This document shows, piece after piece, positions 11,670-23,306 of a DNA stretch of 64,000 bases. How positions within the stretch are numbered: position 1 is the first letter of the stretch; every line of letters begins with the position of its first letter. Source of the stretch: Melieria omissa (taxonomy: Eukaryota > Arthropoda > Insecta > Diptera > Ulidiidae); the NCBI GenBank assembly GCA_963971225.1, contig OZ020269.1, positions 87,192,283 to 87,256,282 of the forward strand. Reading direction: 5' to 3'. The position numbers and the translations under genes are program-made. Under the pieces are notes generated by a model. That model was given only the letters and a program-made list of their open reading frames with translations. It was not told the DNA's origin and made no database searches.

Positions 11670-13100
11670 ATGAAAAACAACTTCAGAGAACAGTTGGAAT
11701 CGCTTGTTGCGTCGCAAAAATTAAATTCAGAAAATCAAGACGAATTATTACAAAATTACGTGAAATGTGGTTATTGCAGAACTGTAACGCCTACAAAAAG
11801 GATTAATATTAATTATGTAGAAGGATGTAGAAAGAGCGACGAATATTATTTCAAATAATGGCTCAACTTACTACGAAACTTCGTATTTCCGAATTTGATT
11901 GAGCACTCTTGGAAAAGACTAAAACTTCTTTGTCTTTGTTTGACTACCGTTTGCAACATTCGTGGAACACTTTGTGCAGATTTTTTTTTTGTAAGCAGAT
12001 AAGTAAGCAATATAACTAACAAAGCCATGACAGTCAAATTCAGTTCATCATCATCATCCGCATTTCGTTATTTGTAGCCTTTGTCAGGGCTACATTTATT
12101 CTCTCGGCGAAAGATTTTTGCTGGCCTATCAAAGATTCGTCCCTTACAGAAAAATCTTTACTGAGATCTGTGGAGCTACTTCGAAACAGCCAACAGAGAT
12201 AATGCAATTAATCTGTATGCTGTTTGGAATTCATGGACTTTTTGTTTTGGCTTCAGTCGAAGCCCAACTCTGCGGAGAATTGCACACAAAAATTTGTATG
12301 CCATTAGTAATGGATTTTCTTCAGATTTTGCAACGTTTTGTAGCCTTAATTCCAAAACAATTTTTTGGAAATTCAAGACAAAAGCTCAGAAGACTACAAC
12401 GAAAAATTGACCATGTTTGGATTTTTTAGAAACTAGTCAATGATTGGCAACTTAGGTAAATTTTGTCATGCTATCAATAAAAAATCGTTGGTAGTGTCTC
12501 TGGATCACTCAAGTTATCCAAAAGGAAATTCATTTGATTAGAGAGAAAATGAGTGTTTGAAAACATTTGAGTCTAAGTTAAGCAATCAGTTTTCAATACG
12601 TTACCAATTATTTGTCTAAAATCCGAAGATTTTCGTTTGCCAGGAACTGGCGGGGATTTAAAAGTGAAAAACTAAGCATGTAGTCTCCATTAAATACATT
12701 GAAATCGGTTCACTTGATGCAAAAATTGACTCTGCTTTGAAGCCTGACAGAAAAAAAATTGCTTGTTCATTAAACAATTCTTATCATATCGTGGCACAGC
12801 CAAGAGCTATCAGACTTAATTTTTGGACACAATATTTAAAGAGAGAAAATTTACTGTCTTAAAAGCGACGGACAAAATTTCAATTCATCAATTCACTCAA
12901 TTCATATTTTAAATATTTTTTCTTTCGAAAGCAAGAATTACGAGGTCAAATGAACAGCGCAAACAAATATTTAATAGGAAAATATGAACCAAAATTTTAT
13001 TTAATTTTTATTTTTTCTTACTTGCTTCAAACTAAGTAAATAACACTTTATTTGAAATTTTTGAAATCACTCAAACGTAAAAGCATAGCAGACAAAGGCT
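11670..13100. other. Unrecognised AT-rich stretch with medium open frames
   Basis: Follows directly on the decayed retrotransposon. A plus frame (11670-11858) begins MKNNFREQLESL and contains CGYCRTVTP. Another (12118-12429) is open for 103 codons. I recognise neither. The region could be a very old transposon body, but no catalytic motif or terminal repeat is visible on either strand. Confidence 0.35.
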
Positions 13101-15911
13101 TCCATTAAAAGCTTTATTCAATTTGGTTATCGAACTTGAAAGTGTCTTTGTTTTCGCAGTTGGTCAGTCAGCTCGAGGCTTCATGGCTCAAGCGAAGGCT
13201 TTGTTGCTCTGTTCCAGTGCTTCAGTCACATTACAGCAATTACAACAAAATCAATAATGAAAACCAGCCAACGCCAAACGAAGCACGAAGCAAAAATTTT
13301 CTGGCCGACACTGTACAGCGTTGAGCACTGTGAGGCGCAGAGCAGAGCATAGCAGAGCAGCGCAGCGTAAACGCTGCCAATAACGACCCACTTTAACACT
13401 TTGCCGGAAACCGGAAGTACGCCGGAACAAATACTTTTGGATTTTAATTTCTTGCTATCGAAAGTGGACGAGGGCAGAGGCGAGCATTGGCGCAGTCGCC
13501 GCAGTGGCAGCAACTGTCGCCGCTGCAGCAAATGTGGTTGCATGTTCGGCGTGAATACGATTCGTTGTGCCGCAAAGCGCGACATTCGAGGCAGAAATGC
13601 TAAACATTCGTTGTTTGTCACATAAGGAAAAAGTTTTTGCGGCTTATGCTGCGCTCGCTGCGTGCGCTTCGGTATGTGTCGTCGTGTCCTTTTTGTGCGC
13701 TCTGCATGCCGTTGGCTTTGTTTACGCTTTTGCTTGATTTTATTGTTGTTGTTGCTACTGTTGTGTTTGTGTATTTGTTTTTTGCAAAGCGAGAGAAAAT
13801 TGTTATGCTGTTTGCAACGATTTGGCAACATGATTTTCTTTGCCATTGTCGTTGTTGCTGTTGTTGGTAGTGTTTGCATAGTTTTGGCATGCAGCCAAGA
13901 ATGCGAGAACAAAGCGCTTTGGGGTGCACAATGCGCGACAAAAGGCTTACACAAAATATATTAAAAGTAGGGAGTGACTTGGGCGGTCATGTTTGCGGAG
14001 GTCGGGGGGAAGTACAAGTAACACTTTTATAATGACAAGAATTGCAAGAATTTCTGCTTTGGCTGTGTGTTAAATGCGGCCAAAAGTAACAATTGAAATT
14101 ACTGAAAATGTAGGCGTTAGAAGAGGTACAGAGAGAGACATAGATAGAAGGAGATAGATGAAATGCGAGTGGGTGCAATAAACAGTTGTAAGCTGCAGTT
14201 GCCAATGCAATTTTTGTTGATAGTAATCAGTAAGCTGTGAGTGAAGTGTAAAGCAAGTTAGTCAATGATTGGTTGAATTGAATATTTTTCAAGTCTAAAC
14301 AATTTTTAATTTGTTAAACAAAAACATAAAAACAACAAAGACGAAAGGCTCAAGAATTTAAATAAAATTGTTTTTTATCTATTTGTAAAAAAAAATTTGA
14401 AAAACGTACTTTGAAAATGTATGTCGAATTTTCTTGAAAAGTAAGTAAAAACCCAGTTTAAACCCAAAATCTACTTGATCACGTGGCAAAATTTCATTAT
14501 TTTCGCTTCATTGATTTCATAGTTACTAAAATGGGTAAAAATGGGTTAAATAAATAAATTAGAATTTTTGTATTTCATTTGAATTGCATCTGCCGCTTTT
14601 TTTTTAATAACTTTCGAACCAATAAGTGAGTCTTAACCTCTATCAAACAAATTTGTTGCAATAGAAAATGCCCAATAAAAGCATTCATCATTTTTGTAAA
14701 TTTATTTTTTATTAAACATTACAAGTGTTTTATAAAGTTTCAATATTAAAAAAAACAACAACCTTTTTTTTAAAACAAATTACTGCACAGCTTCACTAAA
14801 TCAAAGCTGAAATCAATAGCACACAGTGACCAAGGATAATAAAAAATCCGCTGATTTGGTTCACTCACCTCTGCTGCGTGCACTTGTCATTTATTTTCTG
14901 GCAACTGCGCACTTTGGCACTTGAAGTCCTCTAACGGAACAGCATTTAGGGTGGCATCAGTACAACAGCCCAGCGATATTTCGAACGGTCATTAAACATT
15001 GGAAAAAAATTCGTAGTCCAGGCACCACGTTTCAACAACAGCGAATACAACTAAGCTGCGCATTCTTAAGATCCTTTAAGTAGCATAAAACACGCATCGA
15101 TGAGTCGCAAGTCGAAATTGTGTTGCAATGCTTAGGGGGGAAGGGCAAGAGGGTTAGAAATGGCCCAGCCAGACCAAACTTTCTTGTCGACATGTTTAGC
15201 AGCGAAAAATTGCGCGCAAAAGCAGCAATTGCGAGTGGTTGGCGTTGGCGTTGAGGAGATTCAGTGATGTCTCATTACGATGTTCTGGGTTGAGGGAAGG
15301 TGGACGGAAGAGCAGAAAAAAGGTTTGACGTTTGGTGTGAGTGCTGGCGTTACGGCTGTAGTGGTGATTGTGGCGAATTTTGGTTACCGAGTTGCTGCTT
15401 AATTGCTGTTGAGAATATCTAATGGCTGAAAGTGAATTGTGGATTTTCACGTAGGGTTGTTAGATACAGTTGATTGGTTGTTGTTACAACTGCCTTCAGA
15501 GTTGTTGTTAAAGTTGTGCTTATTGTAAAATAGCAGCTCAATTCTGGCAATGACTTTTACAACTACCCAGTTGAGGAAGATTTGAAAATGACACAGCACT
15601 TGCCACTGTTCGGCTTTCAAGAAACATGAGTTCTAGACAAATTTAATCCAGTCATGCCTACTTTGCTATATGTTGTACAACTGTTTCAAGGTTGCTGCGT
15701 TGGATGTGTCTTAAATTTGCTTACAGTTACCAGAAAATGTGGTTTGTTCTACGTGTAGTACAGTCAGCGTTTCTGGGTTAAAAAACGCAGCAAAAGTTGA
15801 ACTCACTAGTTTTGTAGATCAACAGGCCGTGTTGTGTTTTTTTGGTTGAGATGGATGGGGAGTTCTTCTTAGACATGAAAGAGTACACAATTAGTTGGGA
15901 AAAGTTTTAGA
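13101..15911. other. Intergenic island, GC-richer 13.15-14.0 kb
   Basis: From 13,140 to 13,960 the sequence is GC-richer, with GTT/CAA runs and long overlapping open frames on both strands. The longest, minus 13,226-13,954, is 242 codons, with low-complexity His/Asn/Lys and no domain. Because frames overlap on both strands and none resembles a protein family, I do not call a gene. 14,000-15,911 holds nothing recognisable. Confidence 0.5.
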
Positions 15912-16077
15912 TAAAATAAAATAAAATAAAATAAAATAAAATAAAATAAAATAAAATAAAATAAAATAAAATAAAATAAAATAAAATAAAACAAAATAAA
16001 ATAAGATAAAATAAAATAAAATAAAATAAAATAAAATAAAATAAAATAAAATAAAATAAATAAAAAAAAAATAAAAT
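15912..16077. repeat. (TAAAA)n array, second copy, about 165 bp
   Basis: The same pentanucleotide as the array at 6811-7857, with one C and one G substitution. It begins after GTTTTAGA and ends in a short poly-A-like irregularity. Confidence 0.97.
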
Positions 16078-17550
16078 GGATATTTTTTGTCGTTTCTTTA
16101 TTACTTAATTTTTTTTTTGCTGCAATTGTGCTTCAAGATTTTTATCTCTTGTATTTATTTTATTTATCGTTCTCGATTGGTTTCTTATCTTAGTTTCTTT
16201 CAATTTCACATTCCACAACTTTGCATTCAATTCCACAAATTCTTAAAAATTGCATTCTGTTTGAGAAGTTTACGGTGTTAGTTGTTTTTGTTTTCTGATT
16301 ATTATTTTTGTTGAATTTATTTATTTTATATGTATTAGTGTGATTGGTCGTGTCTTCGATTTTGAGAATTTCTCTGTTCCTTTTTCTGTTTTAAGCTTTC
16401 TACTTTCCTTGTATTTACTTTTCTGGTTTGACAAAGCACGGTTGAAGCTGAGTTGGTTGCTGACGACGAGTGTCGCTTGGTGGTCATTATTGTTGCGTTT
16501 GTTACTTTGAAATTCGATTCTGCGAAACGTTATCAAAGAGAACGCATTGAATGTTCATACCAAAAGCAAGCAACAACAAAAACAAAAAAAGTTTAGTAGC
16601 AGAGGATAGTCAACGCCGCAGCTGCGGAGAAATCTAACAACGAGCGCAGAATTAACAATGAAACTGCAACCATACTAAAACATATAGACATAAAAACAAA
16701 CACATACACACACACATACAAATATAAACTTTCTTCCACATACACACATTTTATCCACAACTACAAACACACAAGCAAACAAGTAATTTTCCGTGTCTTA
16801 AGAATCTCAAAATGGTACACGAGCGCACGCACACGCCGTCACCATCCCCCCGCACTTCACCGCTCTCACAATCACACACTCGCAGATTGAAGAGGCAAAA
16901 GACGCCGCAGCGGAAATCGTTCGCTTGAAGTCCATTTACGAAAATTTTGCTAATAATTTAAAGTCACTTGAAATTCCGCACGCACTGTCGATGTGTATTA
17001 GATTGCTTCCTGGCTGCTATCTACCGGAGCTGTTGGCGCGCTGCGACCATGACAACAATTGTAAACATTAGAGCTGCTGCCACTCGGCCCTCGCAACCGT
17101 CTCTGCTCCGCGCCGTAACGCACTGTCAAACATTAGCAATTTGCAAAATCTTTGCCGTGGAATGACCAAACAATTTTCCATCCCCCATCCGCCCCCGTCA
17201 GCCAGCTTCGCATTTCTCGGGCCACACAACACGCGCTCCACTTCATTGTACTCGCCTGTTGGACAGTGGGCGCTCTAGCAGAGTGGGGGGCGGGTGCATA
17301 AATAAACGTTCGACATTAATTTGTAGAGATTCTCCTATTCGAGGCAACAGCAAAACGTCTATTGAGATTTTCAAGTGACTTTTGTGTGCTCTGCGTAGCG
17401 CAGTAACCTGCAGTGTGACTGGAGTCGAAACGATGAGGAGGAAGGGACAGACGTGGTGGGTGGCAGTGTGTTTTCGGCATCACTTAGTTTGTCTAATGCA
17501 ATATTATTGCAGGAAATATTACGCACACATACATATATACAGATGTAAGC
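16078..17550. other. Intergenic stretch, no recognisable gene
   Basis: T-rich to 16,350, then mixed. CA-rich runs occur at 16,690-16,770. A GC-richer island lies at 16,830-17,300. Short frames (for example 16,968-17,165 plus) show no domain. Confidence 0.5.
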
Positions 17551-18239
17551 CAGAGACGTATCTACAAAGCGAGGAAGGGTGTTGGAACCCTCGTGGTGGA
17601 AATTTTTCAATTCTTTAAATTGTTCGTTTGTATTAACCGGCGTTTGTATTTGCGTACATTTTTACTACTTTAAAATTTGTAATTAATAGTTAAAATTTAA
17701 ACGATACTATTATTATTTTTTGTAATTTTAATGTTATTTTTTTACAAGTGTTATTCAAAATTAAAAAATATTAGGGGAATTTAAAACAAAAACAAAATAT
17801 TAGGAAATTAAAAAAATTAAAAATTTGATAGACAGTTTTTCGAAAATTTTTATTTTTTAAAATTCAGCCTCCTTCAGACTTACTGAACCGATAAAGCAAT
17901 CCAAAACAAGAAAAGTTGCTGGTATTGAAATTTTTAATTAAAAATTTTTTTTTATTGTGTTTTTTTAATATTATTTACTATTTATATTTTTATTTATTAT
18001 TCATAAAATCATAAATATGTTTTACTTAAGAAAACTTACTTTCAGGAAATAATGTTTTGAAAAATCTTTAACAAACAAGATTATTGAGATCTAAATTAAA
18101 AAAAAATTGAACAACAAGTTAAAAACAACAAAGATTTCCCAAAATGTCTTGAAAATTTTCAATGAAATAAATAATGAAAAAAATGTATGAAATGTTTTTG
18201 TTAACCTAGTATTTCCACATTTTTTTAGCTACGCTTCTG
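17551..18239. mobile_element. hAT-like non-autonomous element, 689 bp
   Basis: Imperfect inverted tips: CAGAGACGTATCTACAAAG at the left, and at the right the complement of CAGAAGCGTAGCTAAAAAA. These fit the hAT pattern of CAG-starting ends. Candidate 8-bp flanks are ATGTAAGC (17,543-17,550) and ACACAAGC (18,240-18,247), matching at 5 of 8 positions, as expected for an old insertion. The interior is very AT-rich and non-coding. Related short hAT MITEs with the tip CAGGGGCGGATTCAG occur at 55,341 and 61,795. Confidence 0.6.
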
Positions 18240-19059
18240 ACACAAGCACATACGAATATGTCATGGTGTGATTGTGTGTGTGCGTTTGTCTGCTAAAGGA
18301 GGAACATCTTCAATGCAGCCTTCAGTTTGCAGCAATGTTTGCATAATTGTGTGTTTCAATATGAATTTTACATATGTTTGCGTAAGCGTGTCCTTGAGTG
18401 CATTAAACTAAACATGTGCATACAAACATGAATACAGCATACTCGTACGTGCTGATCAACACCGAAAGGACCGGTTTGTAGAAACGCAATCGATTGTCTT
18501 ATATTCTAATAATTCTGACCAAGAAAAAACAAAAACGTATCTAAGTCTTGAATACTTACTGCTAAATTGTAAAACAAGTAGAGTAAACAAAATGCAAAAA
18601 TTAGAGCTCCAAGGACACTTTTGAGTAACTTCTCTGCATCGGCGCCGCCATTTTAGGACTACATTTAACCTATTTGGGAGCACTTGGTTTATTCCACAGA
18701 ATGAATATTCTACAACTGCTTTGTAGTTCTGAACCCCCAAATATATAGGTCCGCCTTAAGGTGGAGTTTATGTACATGTCTTCAAATTGAACCCCGACAT
18801 AATATTTTGGAAGACAACTAAATCCAAAGTCTTATTGATAGTATTTAATAAAAATTTTTATCTGCTAGTAACTTGCGTTAAAAAAAAACTATGAAAAAAC
18901 TATCTTATTATCAAACAAGAAAATAATGCATGCATTTGAGGGTTAATACCAAGTTAAGGTTGATAATTCAGACTTCGAAACTTTCCTGATGCGTTTAACA
19001 AACAAATGAATAAATCAACAGAATTGCCAGTGTTCACATACTCAATCCTATCTCGTCTG
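18240..19059. other. Intergenic stretch, one unassigned 94-codon frame
   Basis: A minus frame at 18,456-18,740 (MGVQNYKAVVEYSF...) is open for 94 codons and ends beside a GGTCCGCC/GGTGGA inverted motif. I recognise no family. The remainder is AT-rich and featureless. Confidence 0.4.
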
Positions 19060-19927
19060 CTAATTTCTCGTTTCGCTCCATCTCATCTCATCTTATATTA
19101 TCATATTTGGTCTTGTTTCAACTCATCTCGTATCGTCTCATTCCATTTCATTTCATCTCATCTCAGATCGTGTCACATCGTCTCATCTCATCTCATTTCG
19201 ACTTGTGTTGTCTTGTTTCGTCCAATCCCATCTCATCTCATCTTATCTCATCTCTCATTTCATTTTACTTCATCTCGTCTTATCTCATCTCAAGTCGTAT
19301 CGTATCATCTTATCTCATCGTATCTCGACTTGCGTTGTCTCGTCTTATCTCATCTCACCTCATCTTATTTCATTTCATCTCACCTAATCTTATCTCATCT
19401 CATATCGCCTTTTCTCATCTCATCTCGACATGTGTTTCGTCTCCTTGTCTTCATCATATCTTATCTCATCTGTTCCCATATCGTAGTATATCGTCTCATC
19501 TCATCTCATTTCGACTTGTGTTGTCTTGTTTCGTCCCATCCCATCTCATCTCCCCGTATTATCTTATCTCAAGTCGTATCGTATCGTCTTATATCGTCTC
19601 ATATCATTTCAACTTGACTCGCCTTAACTCATATCGTATCATATCGCCTTATCTCATCTTATCTCGACTTGTGTTGTCTAGTCTTGTCTCGTCTCATCTC
19701 ATCTCATATCGTATCATCTCATCTCATTACATCTTATCTCATTACATCTTATTTCGTATCATATCGTCTCAACTCATCTCATCTCGACTCATCTCATTTC
19801 TTTTAGCTCGTATCGTCTTATCTCGTATTATGTCATCTCATCAAGACTTGTGTTGTCTGGTCTCATATCATCTCATATCTCCTTATCTCATCTCTTACTG
19901 TATCAAATCATCTCATCTCTTCTTATC
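19060..19927. repeat. (TCTCA)n pentanucleotide array with higher-order units, about 870 bp
   Basis: A degenerate TCTCA/ATCTC array, pyrimidine-rich on the plus strand. A marker phrase, CGACTTGTGTTGTCT or close variants, recurs near 19,198, 19,325, 19,508, 19,668 and 19,845, so the array is built of longer units of roughly 130-180 bp. The serine/histidine/isoleucine-rich open frames across it, up to 282 codons, are repeat artefacts. Confidence 0.95.
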
Positions 19928-20036
19928 AGCAGACAAACTCAGAGCAGGTAGGTAGGTAGGTTAGGCTGGCTGACCCTCGGGGGGGTCTCACATAGACCAT
20001 GTTGGTCCATAGTGGTACCAGAAAGGTTCTGGAGCT

Positions 20037-20729
20037 TCAGACCTGTATGTAGTTAGTCAAAAACGTTTTGCCAAATCTAAGTAAGTCGCTGCTTTTTTGT
20101 TCCGCGACTCTTTCCAAGGAAGGGAACGACGCGGATCCGAGGCAGCTGACCCGTGATCTGTAGAGAGCAGGGCAGTGGCACAGCGAATGCTCCAGGGTAC
20201 CCTTGGCACTGTCTTCACCACATCTTGTGCATGCATCACTTGGTACCAAGCCAAGTTTGGCAGCGTGGGACGGTGTGAGACAGTGTCCCGTGAGTATCCC
20301 GGTCAATAGTTTGCAATCATCTCTTCGGAGTGATAGTACAAACTCTGTGTTGTTGACATTATGTTCGCGAAGCATGATTTTTGCTGTCCTGTGAGATGTA
20401 GATCTCTCCCACATGGACGCCGCTTCACGAATCATATTCTCTTCTATTTCCGTCTTGAGCGTGGAGAGGGGTGGATGGATGTCTGGCTCGCTAACCGTAG
20501 GCAGTCGTGCCCCGGCTTTGGCGAGCGCATCAGCCTTCTCATTTCCCTCAACTCCTTTGTGACCCGGTACCCAATAGATAGTGACCACTCTGTTGCGACA
20601 GAGTTCGTCCAATTTGGTTTTGCAGTTCCGTACGCATATCGAGTTTGACAATACCCCAGCTGCTGCTTTTATGGCTGCTTGGCTGTCGATATAGATGTTT
20701 ATTCGAGAGTCTGGAGGGGTGCGACCCAT
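20037..20729 (-). pseudogene. Retrotransposon ORF2, C-terminal part after frameshift
   Basis: Continues RNase H in the next frame. It carries IYIDSQAA (second Asp), WVPGHKGVEGNEKADALAKAG (late motif with its Asp), then the linker and the C-terminal cluster CTRCGEDSAKGTLEHSLCHC, a Cys-Cys-His-Cys pattern typical of jockey/R1/LOA ORF2 tails. It ends near 20,037, about 90 bp before the 3' tail. The overlap with the upstream part (20,699-20,729) places the indel within about 10 codons. Apart from this the frame is clean, suggesting the copy is not very old. Confidence 0.9.
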
Positions 20730-23305
20730 TGCGCCGCTCTTGTGGCAGCGTGTACCTCTGCTTGGAAGATGCTGCAGTAGTCCGGGAGCCGGAAAGACTG
20801 TTGAAGGTCAAGTTCCGGACAGAAAACTGCAGATCCCACTCCCTCTGTCATCTTGGATCCATCCGTGAACAGGTTATAGGATTGACGGCCGGGCTCGAGC
20901 CCCTGTCGCCACCCATCCGGTTCTAGGATCACGTGGGGTTTGAAGTTGAAATTGGCTTGAGGTACGGCGTAGTCTGAGCTTTCGCTCACCCCTGCGTGTA
21001 ACCTGCTGTGGCCGTAATGTCGTAGCGTGAGCTGTCCAGTTACCTTAAGTCTAAGCGCCGCCTTTTTAGCGACGCTTTTCGCAGTCAGACCAATTGGATA
21101 AAATCCCAAGATTTTGTCCAGTGCCGCTGTCGGAGTGGTGCGCATTGCGCCTGTTATACACAACCCAGCGGCTCTCTGTACAGTCTCGAGTCTTTTGGCA
21201 TAGGTCTTTTTATCCACCGCAGTCCACCATACTATGATCCCGTAGAGCATAATGGGTCTAATCACTTCCAGTCCCACAGTCTTTGCCCAGTTGTTAATCA
21301 CTTTCAGTGTCCTCTCGAGTACTTGGCTCATTGAGGTGAGACACCTGCCTGAGACGACAACGGCGAGGTCATCCGCATATGCGGTTAGCCTTGGCCCCCC
21401 GTCCCTCAGCTTTAAAAGGATCTTGTTAACGACTAGATTCCATAGTAACGGAGAGAGCACACCCCCCTGGGGGGTGCCCCTGTTCGCCTTCCTCGTCATG
21501 GTTGTTGCGCCCCACTCCGCTACCACTGTACGGCAATTCAACAGATTACCAATCCAGTCCTGTATGGGTGGGTGCACCCCAATTGATGCAAGGCCTTCCA
21601 ACAATGCCTCTGTGGAGACATTGTTGAAAGCCCCTGATATATCGAGGAAGGCTCCCAGCGCGTATTCTCCGTAGTGAAAAGCTTTTTCTATCTGAAAAAC
21701 CACCTGATGAAGTGCTGTCTCCGTTGACTTGCCTTTCATATAGGCGTGTTGGTTCGTTGATATCAGGCCAGGTGGAACCCTTTCCTTAATAAACGAGTCT
21801 AGCAGTCTTTCAAAGGTCTTCAGTATAAACGAGGTGAGGCTGATGGGCCGATAGTCCTTCGGATACAAATGGCTGCTTTTACTTGATTTCGGCAAAAATA
21901 CAACCCTTGATAATCGCCAGTCCATCGGTACATAGTTCAGTCTCAGACAGCTCCTGAAAACGTCCTTGAGCCACGGTATCAGAACAGCACTTCCCTTTTG
22001 CAGAAGCGCGGGAAAAATGCCGTCCGGACCCGGGGATTTGAAGGGATCGAAAGAGCCCAAAGCCCATCGAAGTCTGGATGTGGTGATTAGGCCCTCACAA
22101 TTTCTTTGCTCTGTGCCGAGTGCAGTTGAGACTGAGTCGGGAACCTCTGAACAGCCAGGAAAGTGGGCTTCCATAAGTGCCTCAAGCGTCTCCTTGCCAT
22201 CCTTGGTCCATTCTCCAGATTCTTTGCGGATGAGTGATGGTATAGGGGGGGATTTGGCGAGTATCTTCCGAAGTCTGGATGCCTCGGAGGTCTTGTCCAT
22301 ACTTCCACAGAAGTTCTGCCAGGAGCTTCTTTTGGCCCTCCGTATCTCTTGTTTGTAGGAGTGAAGTAGTGTCTTGTACTCTCTCCAACACTCCGCACAG
22401 TCGGCAAGTTTGGCCAGTTTGAAAAACTCTCTAAGTTCTCTTCTTTGCCTACCAATGTCCTTGCTCCACCAGGGCGGATAGGATTTTCGTCCTACCGGCC
22501 TTGAGGGCGGGCAGGATTCGTGGTAAGCAAGTAGGATCTTTGACGTTAGGAGTTTCGCCTTAGCCTCAACGTCCGACCTGGAGAGAGTCTGAGAGGCATT
22601 ACTCAGATGAGTCTTTAACCGATTTGCATACAGATCCCAGTCCGTATTCCGGGGGTTCCTGAAGACCCTTACTGTACGCAACGGTTTAAAGTTGACCGTA
22701 AAGTGTATGTAGCTGTGATCAGAGAAGGAGGGTCTTTCCAGCACCCTCCAATCCGAGATCCAGGTATCTGCCCCGTAAGAAAAAGTAATGTCCAATACGT
22801 CTTCCGACGTCGGACCCTTGAAAGTTGGGATGTTCCCTCTATTAGCTATATCTACATTGTTTTGTAATATAAAGTTAAAGAGGGACTCACCCCGTTCGTT
22901 CGTGTCCTTGCTTCCCCACTGAGGGTGGTGCGAATTGGCATCCGCACCTACCACGGCGTCGAAACCTTGTCTGAGGACCTCTTCCGTCAGGTGCTGTAGT
23001 TCTGTGGGGGGTGCCTCGACGTCGTGGGCCATATAGCACGAGGCCACAAGTCTAAGCTTGTCGTCCCCTTCGATGGCGACCACCGCCAGGTCATCAGAAC
23101 TGAAATTAGGTAGAAGATATGCGTTAATATCCTTCCTAGCAAGGATGGCAGATCGAATCTTACCTACCGTTGTTGCATGGAAAAGATTATAGTTCGTGGA
23201 CCCTAACCCTGAAACCTTATTTCCGGAGGAAAGCCAGGGTTCCTGGATTAGGGCCACGTCGTAGCTGCCCTCCTCTAGTGTGAGAAGGAGCTCAGCTGAA
23301 GCCAC
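20699..23305 (-). pseudogene. Retrotransposon ORF2: endonuclease, reverse transcriptase, start of RNase H
   Basis: The catalytic polyprotein of the element. The endonuclease spans residues ~1-215 with its catalytic motifs QEPW, GADANSHHPQWGS and FSDHSYIHF. The RT spans ~420-700: YRPISLTSFILKTFERLLD, motif A FLDISGAFNN, PQGGVLSPLLWN and motif C YADDLAV, all intact. Directly after NNWAKTVGLE (about residue 680) it jumps to IRPIMLYGIIVWW. Related ORF2s have a stretch of the order of 80-100 residues here, so an in-frame deletion is inferred. RNase H begins at FTDGSKM (~812) and ends at a stop after a frameshift. The stated start is a GTG. The frame is open upstream into ORF1 and already reads VLQINLHHSK, so translation probably starts earlier. 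Confidence 0.92.
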
Positions 23306-23306
23306 C

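Noticed and set aside
13226..13954. 242-codon minus open frame
   Set aside because: Overlaps frames on both strands; His/Asn/Lys-rich stretch comes from a GTT/CAA run; no recognisable family.
19006..19955. Long plus-strand Ser/His/Ile-rich open frames (203 and 282 codons)
   Set aside because: Translation of the (TCTCA)n array in several frames at once; no protein-like composition.
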